Below are positions 60,377 to 64,000 of a DNA stretch of 64,000 nt, in pieces (positions within the stretch are counted from its first letter, which is position 1; every line of letters starts with the position of its first letter). The DNA is from Neodontobutis hainanensis. Its lineage: Eukaryota; Chordata; Actinopteri; Gobiiformes; Odontobutidae. The stretch is from NCBI GenBank assembly GCA_024349245.1, contig JALDNG010000091.1, forward strand, positions 483,501 through 547,500, given 5' to 3'. The position numbers and the translations under genes were made by a program. A model generated the notes under the pieces. It had not been told where the DNA came from, searched no databases, and was given only the letters and a program-made list of their open reading frames with translations.

Positions 60377-61077
60377 CTCCTGTAGCACCTGGACGTAGTT
60401 TTGACAGACGTTTGTCCCTGCTGCAAGGGACTGTGTCGATGTCACGGGTCAGTGAAGGTCACAGACTCTAAACATAATGTCATTTATCAAAAAGAGAATA
60501 GCGCCCCCTGTCTGTAAATGTAGATGTTCATTTCACTCACAGCAGTGTTAGCTCACCTTAGCTTATATTTATTTTGCAGATATCTATTCACAATGACACC
60601 ACTGTAATTCATAAATGTGAGAATGCCACAGATTATTTTAAAGTCAGCCCAGAAAAGAAGTACGGCCCACACAGGAGCTGGGCGACAGAATAAAAAATAT
60701 ATATTTGTGTTCCACTTTTTATTTAAACAAGGCAGATATTTACTAGTTTACTGTTTACAATCAAATAACAAATGGACATATTATTTTAACACATGACAGA
60801 TGTTTATCAAATAAAAATGTGTTAAAAAGGGACATTTTTACTAATAACACTTACGGACTTATATGTGAGAGACGCGCCGTGCCTCAGTTTCTCACTCATT
60901 TAACGGTTGTTTAATAAGTGCCCATATATTTCTCTCAGCGCTTTGACCTCCTCAAGTCTGACCAGAACGCTCACTCTACACCTGCCTTTGTTTGGTTGTT
61001 TTTTACCCCAACACTTGGTCCACTTCCTGTCTTTATTCTCTGCTTTGTCTTTACATTTTCATCTCATTCTAACTGCA

Positions 61078-61891
61078 CAGCACCCATAACATACTCATAA
61101 TGCACCCATAACATACTCATAATGCACCCATAACATACCCATAACACACAGACTTACCTATAATGTACCCATAACATACCCATAACATGCCAATAATGCA
61201 CCCATAACATACCCATAATGCACCCATAATGCACCCATAACATCCCCATAATGCACCCATAACATACCAATAATGCACCCATAACATACCCATAACATGC
61301 CAATAATGCACCCATAACATACCCATAATGGACCCATAACATACCAATAATGCACCCATAACATACCAATAATGCACCCATAACATACCTACAATATACC
61401 CATAATGCACCCATACTGTACCAATAACATCCCCATAATGTACCAATAACATCCCCATAATGTACCAATAACATCCCCATAATGTACCAATAATGCACCC
61501 ATAACATCCCCATAATGCACCCATAATATACCCATAATGCACCAATAACATACCCACAATGCACCAATAATGCACCCATAACATCCCCATAATGCACCAA
61601 TAACATAACCATAATGCACCCATAATGTACCAATAACATCCCCATAACATAATCATAATGCACCCATAACATCCCCATAATGCACCAATAATGGACCCAT
61701 AATATACCCATAATGCACCCATAATGTACCAATAACATCCCCATAACGCACCAATAATGGACCCATAATATACCCATAATGCACCCATAATGTACCAATA
61801 ACATCCCCATAACGCACCCATAACATACCCATAATGCACCAATAACATAACCATAATGCACCCATAATGCACCCATAATGCACCCATAATG
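61078..61891. repeat. 11-bp ACCCATAATGC/ACCCATAACAT array
   Basis: About 74 units of an 11-bp motif alternating between CCCATAATGCA, CCCATAACATA, CCAATAATGCA and CCCCATAATGT forms. The minus strand yields Tyr/Gly/Cys/Trp/Met/Leu frames that are repeat products. Confidence 0.95.
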
Positions 61892-62212
61892 AACCAGAGT
61901 TTGAAGGACTGCAGTATGGACTGGATGGAGATGAGAGAATGAGAGGAGACAGTGGCTGAGTTTCTGTGAGGAGTATGGACCTGTCTCCTCTCCTTTCTCC
62001 TCACCTCTGTCCTGTCTCCTGTCATCTGAGGAGGCAAAGGAGAAGGAACATAAAAGAACAGGGACAGACAATGTTGGCAGAAGAGTTTAAGAAATGTCCT
62101 TGAGTCCCTCTAGAGGCAGTCAGTGGAATATTATGTGTCTCCTGAGACTCACAAACCTGCTGCGCTCGTTTATCCTCCTGTCCCTGAACTCACCGTGATA
62201 AAAGGCTCAGGT

Positions 62213-62449
62213 TTAGGTCAAGGTCTAAACCAGGACTAAACCAGGTCTAAACCAGAACTAAACCAGGACTAAACCAGGACTAAACCAGGGCTAAACCAGG
62301 GCTAAACCAGGACTAAACCAGGACTAAACCAGGACTAAACCAGGGCTAAACCAGGACTAAACCAGGACTAAACCATGGCTAAACCAGGGCTAAACCAGGG
62401 CTAAACCAGGACTAAACCAGGACTAAACCAGGACTAAACCAGGACTATT
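62213..62449. repeat. 11-bp CTAAACCAGGA array (minus orientation of CTGGTTTAG family)
   Basis: About 21 units of ACTAAACCAGG/GCTAAACCAGG. This is the exact reverse complement of the CCTGGTTTAGT/CCTGGTTTAGC unit seen in + orientation at 7.3 and 29.2 kb and, in variant form, at 31.7 kb. Confidence 0.93.
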
Positions 62450-62861
62450 TCAAACCGTGTTTACTTTTGTTCAGTTATTTATTGGTTATATAAAGCATAT
62501 AAAGTAAGTGTAAAAAGCCTGATGATTTTTCTAATGTCAACACAAAGTTAAGGTGAAACAAGGGCGAGTCTTGTCAGGCCTCAGGTCTATTAGACCATTC
62601 TCAAACACCTGTACAGCTCCAAGACTCACCGCTCTGACAAGTCTTCTCTGTTTCTGTCAAAGTCCAGTCTAAACACAGCGTCTGTAAAGTAAATAAAATG
62701 GTGTCTTCTCTGAAACAGAAACAGTGACATTCACTTCAGAGCTTTATTCTCAGTATATCTCCATTTATCTAGATTTTAATACAATTCTACCACAACTATT
62801 ATTAATTTATCTTTTTAAAAAAAGAACTATGTGATAGTTGTATTTGAACATGTTTTATTTG

Positions 62862-63412
62862 GATTTGAACAGGTTTTAGTTGGTTTTGAGTAGGTTTTAG
62901 TTGGGTTTAAACATGTTTTAGTTGGGTTTAAACATGTTTTAGTTGGATTTGAACAGGTTTTAGTTGGGTTTAAACAGGTTTTAGTTGGATTTGAACAGGT
63001 TTTAGTTGGGTTTAAACAGGTTTTAGTTGGGTTTAAACAGGTTTTAGTTGGGTTTAAACAGGTTTTAGTTGGGTTTAAACAGGTTTTAGTTGGGTTTAAA
63101 CAGGTTTTAGTTGGGTTTAAACAGGTTTTAGTTGGATTTGAACAGGTTTTAGTTGGGTTTAAACAGGTTTTAGTTGGGTTTAAACAGGTTTTAGTTGGGT
63201 TTAAACAGGTTTTAGTTGGGTTTAAACAGGTTTTAGTTGGGTTTAAACAGGTTTTAGTTGGGTTTAAACAGGTTTTAGTTGGGTTTGAGCAGGTTTTAGT
63301 TGGGTTTGAGCAGGTTTTAGTTGGGTTTAAAAAGGTTTTAGTTGGATTTGAACATGTTTTATTTGGATTTGAACAGGTTTTAGTTGGGTTTGAACAGGTT
63401 TTAGTTAGGTTC
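62862..63412. repeat. 21-bp array, inverted relative of the OTUD5 minisatellite
   Basis: About 26 units of a 21-bp motif; 20 bases read GGTTTTAGTTGGGTTTAAAC, with GGATTTGAAC variants. Its reverse complement, GTTTAAACCCAACTAAAACC, aligns over its whole length with the OTUD5-intron unit GTTCAGATCCAACTAAAACC (16 of 20 identical). The period is the same (21). Confidence 0.93.
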
Positions 63413-64000
63413 TCAGTGGACGTGATATAAAACTGTGAAAGACAGAAGTGAACCTGGTTTATAAACTCTGTTTAATCCAGGTAACATTTCTCAGTTGAAC
63501 AGCTCTTTCCTGAAGAATGCTGTTGGTGTTATTCAGGAGTGTTGTCCACAGACTGAGCTTTGTGTTGAATTTCTTTATTTCTTTCTTTGATTGGGACGGT
63601 GTGAACACGAGACACATGTTCATTGTTGTTGTGTTGGATGCTGTTGTTCGTGTGGACGAGCTGCTGTCGGTGGGCTGGCTGGCAGAGATCATAGGCAGCG
63701 AGAGGCAGACACTTTGCAACAATTTCCCGAAAAGCCAACACTGCTCAATCTGTCGCAGCTCGTCTTTGGTTGTAAGATGGTTGTAGCGTTCATCTTGGTC
63801 CCTGCTTCACTGAGACGTACGATCAGTGTTTTTCAACGACAAATTGTACAGTGTAGACCTGGCTTTAGGCTCATTTCCACCTGTTCTCACACATTCGGAT
63901 CAAACCACCAACTTTCCAGTTTTAGGACAATAACCATGTGTTAGTTCCAAGCGTCTCTCACGGAACCTCCTAAAGGGTCGTTGCGTAAGGTCGCCGCCAT

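Larger units (their letters stand above)
57884..64000. other. SLC6A8 intron 1 (partial)
   Basis: This intron contains six separate tandem arrays, listed individually, between short unique stretches. A CTGGTTTAG cluster also lies at 58093-58145. No second SLC6A8 exon was found. The region 63420-63940 has open frames on both strands of 70-117 codons, but I recognise no family in them. Confidence 0.6.

Noticed and set aside
61117..62071. Minus-strand Tyr/Gly/Cys/Trp/Met frames of about 300 codons
   Set aside because: They are products of the 11-bp ACCCATA array with short unique ends.
63459..63944. Overlapping frames on both strands near the window end
   Set aside because: They are short, have no similarity to the next SLC6A8 exon or any family I recognise, and no clear splice-site context.

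Overview
This window is nuclear DNA of a vertebrate, most probably a teleost fish. It has spliced genes with GT-AG introns and AATAAA signals. The proteins match vertebrate families closely but not at mammalian identity. The gene set is OTUD5, PIM2-like, SLC35A2, then SLC6A8, all on the + strand. OTUD5, PIM2 and SLC35A2 are also neighbours on human Xp11.23. The sequence does not let me name the species.

Layout. 1-25 kb: a 5'-truncated OTUD5 deubiquitinase gene whose introns are almost entirely tandem repeat: pyrimidine-only tracts (1-1231 and 8109-10902), a TTTACACACACACG array (4472-7122) and a 13-kb 21-bp minisatellite (11647-24763). 25.2-31.2 kb: probable OTUD5 3' UTR and intergenic DNA with 11-bp arrays. 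31.2-34.7 kb: a complete seven-exon PIM-family kinase gene. 35.0-41.8 kb: a complete five-coding-exon UDP-galactose transporter gene (SLC35A2), with a one-base frameshift in its last coding exon and a dead LINE fragment in intron 1. 39.5-56 kb: a gene-poor interval with a 5.4-kb TCA/TCC array split by a BED-finger hAT element, a 1-kb fold-back element and DNA-transposon remnants. 56-64 kb: 5' region, first coding exon and part of intron 1 of the creatine transporter gene SLC6A8, with more minisatellites.

The four genes do not form a pathway: a deubiquitinase, a Ser/Thr kinase, a Golgi nucleotide-sugar transporter and a plasma-membrane creatine transporter. Their proximity reflects synteny.

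I found no novel gene system. The most unusual features are: (i) the 13-kb OTUD5 minisatellite, with higher-order structure near 84 units and a reading frame that runs from the OTUD5 exon into the repeat; (ii) an OTUD5 3' splice site with no adenine in the 433 bases before its AG; (iii) inverted copies of the same 21-bp repeat family in SLC6A8 intron 1, 38 kb away; and (iv) the SLC35A2 frameshift. The very long open frames in the window (up to 3,711 codons) are by-products of repeat composition and period, not genes.
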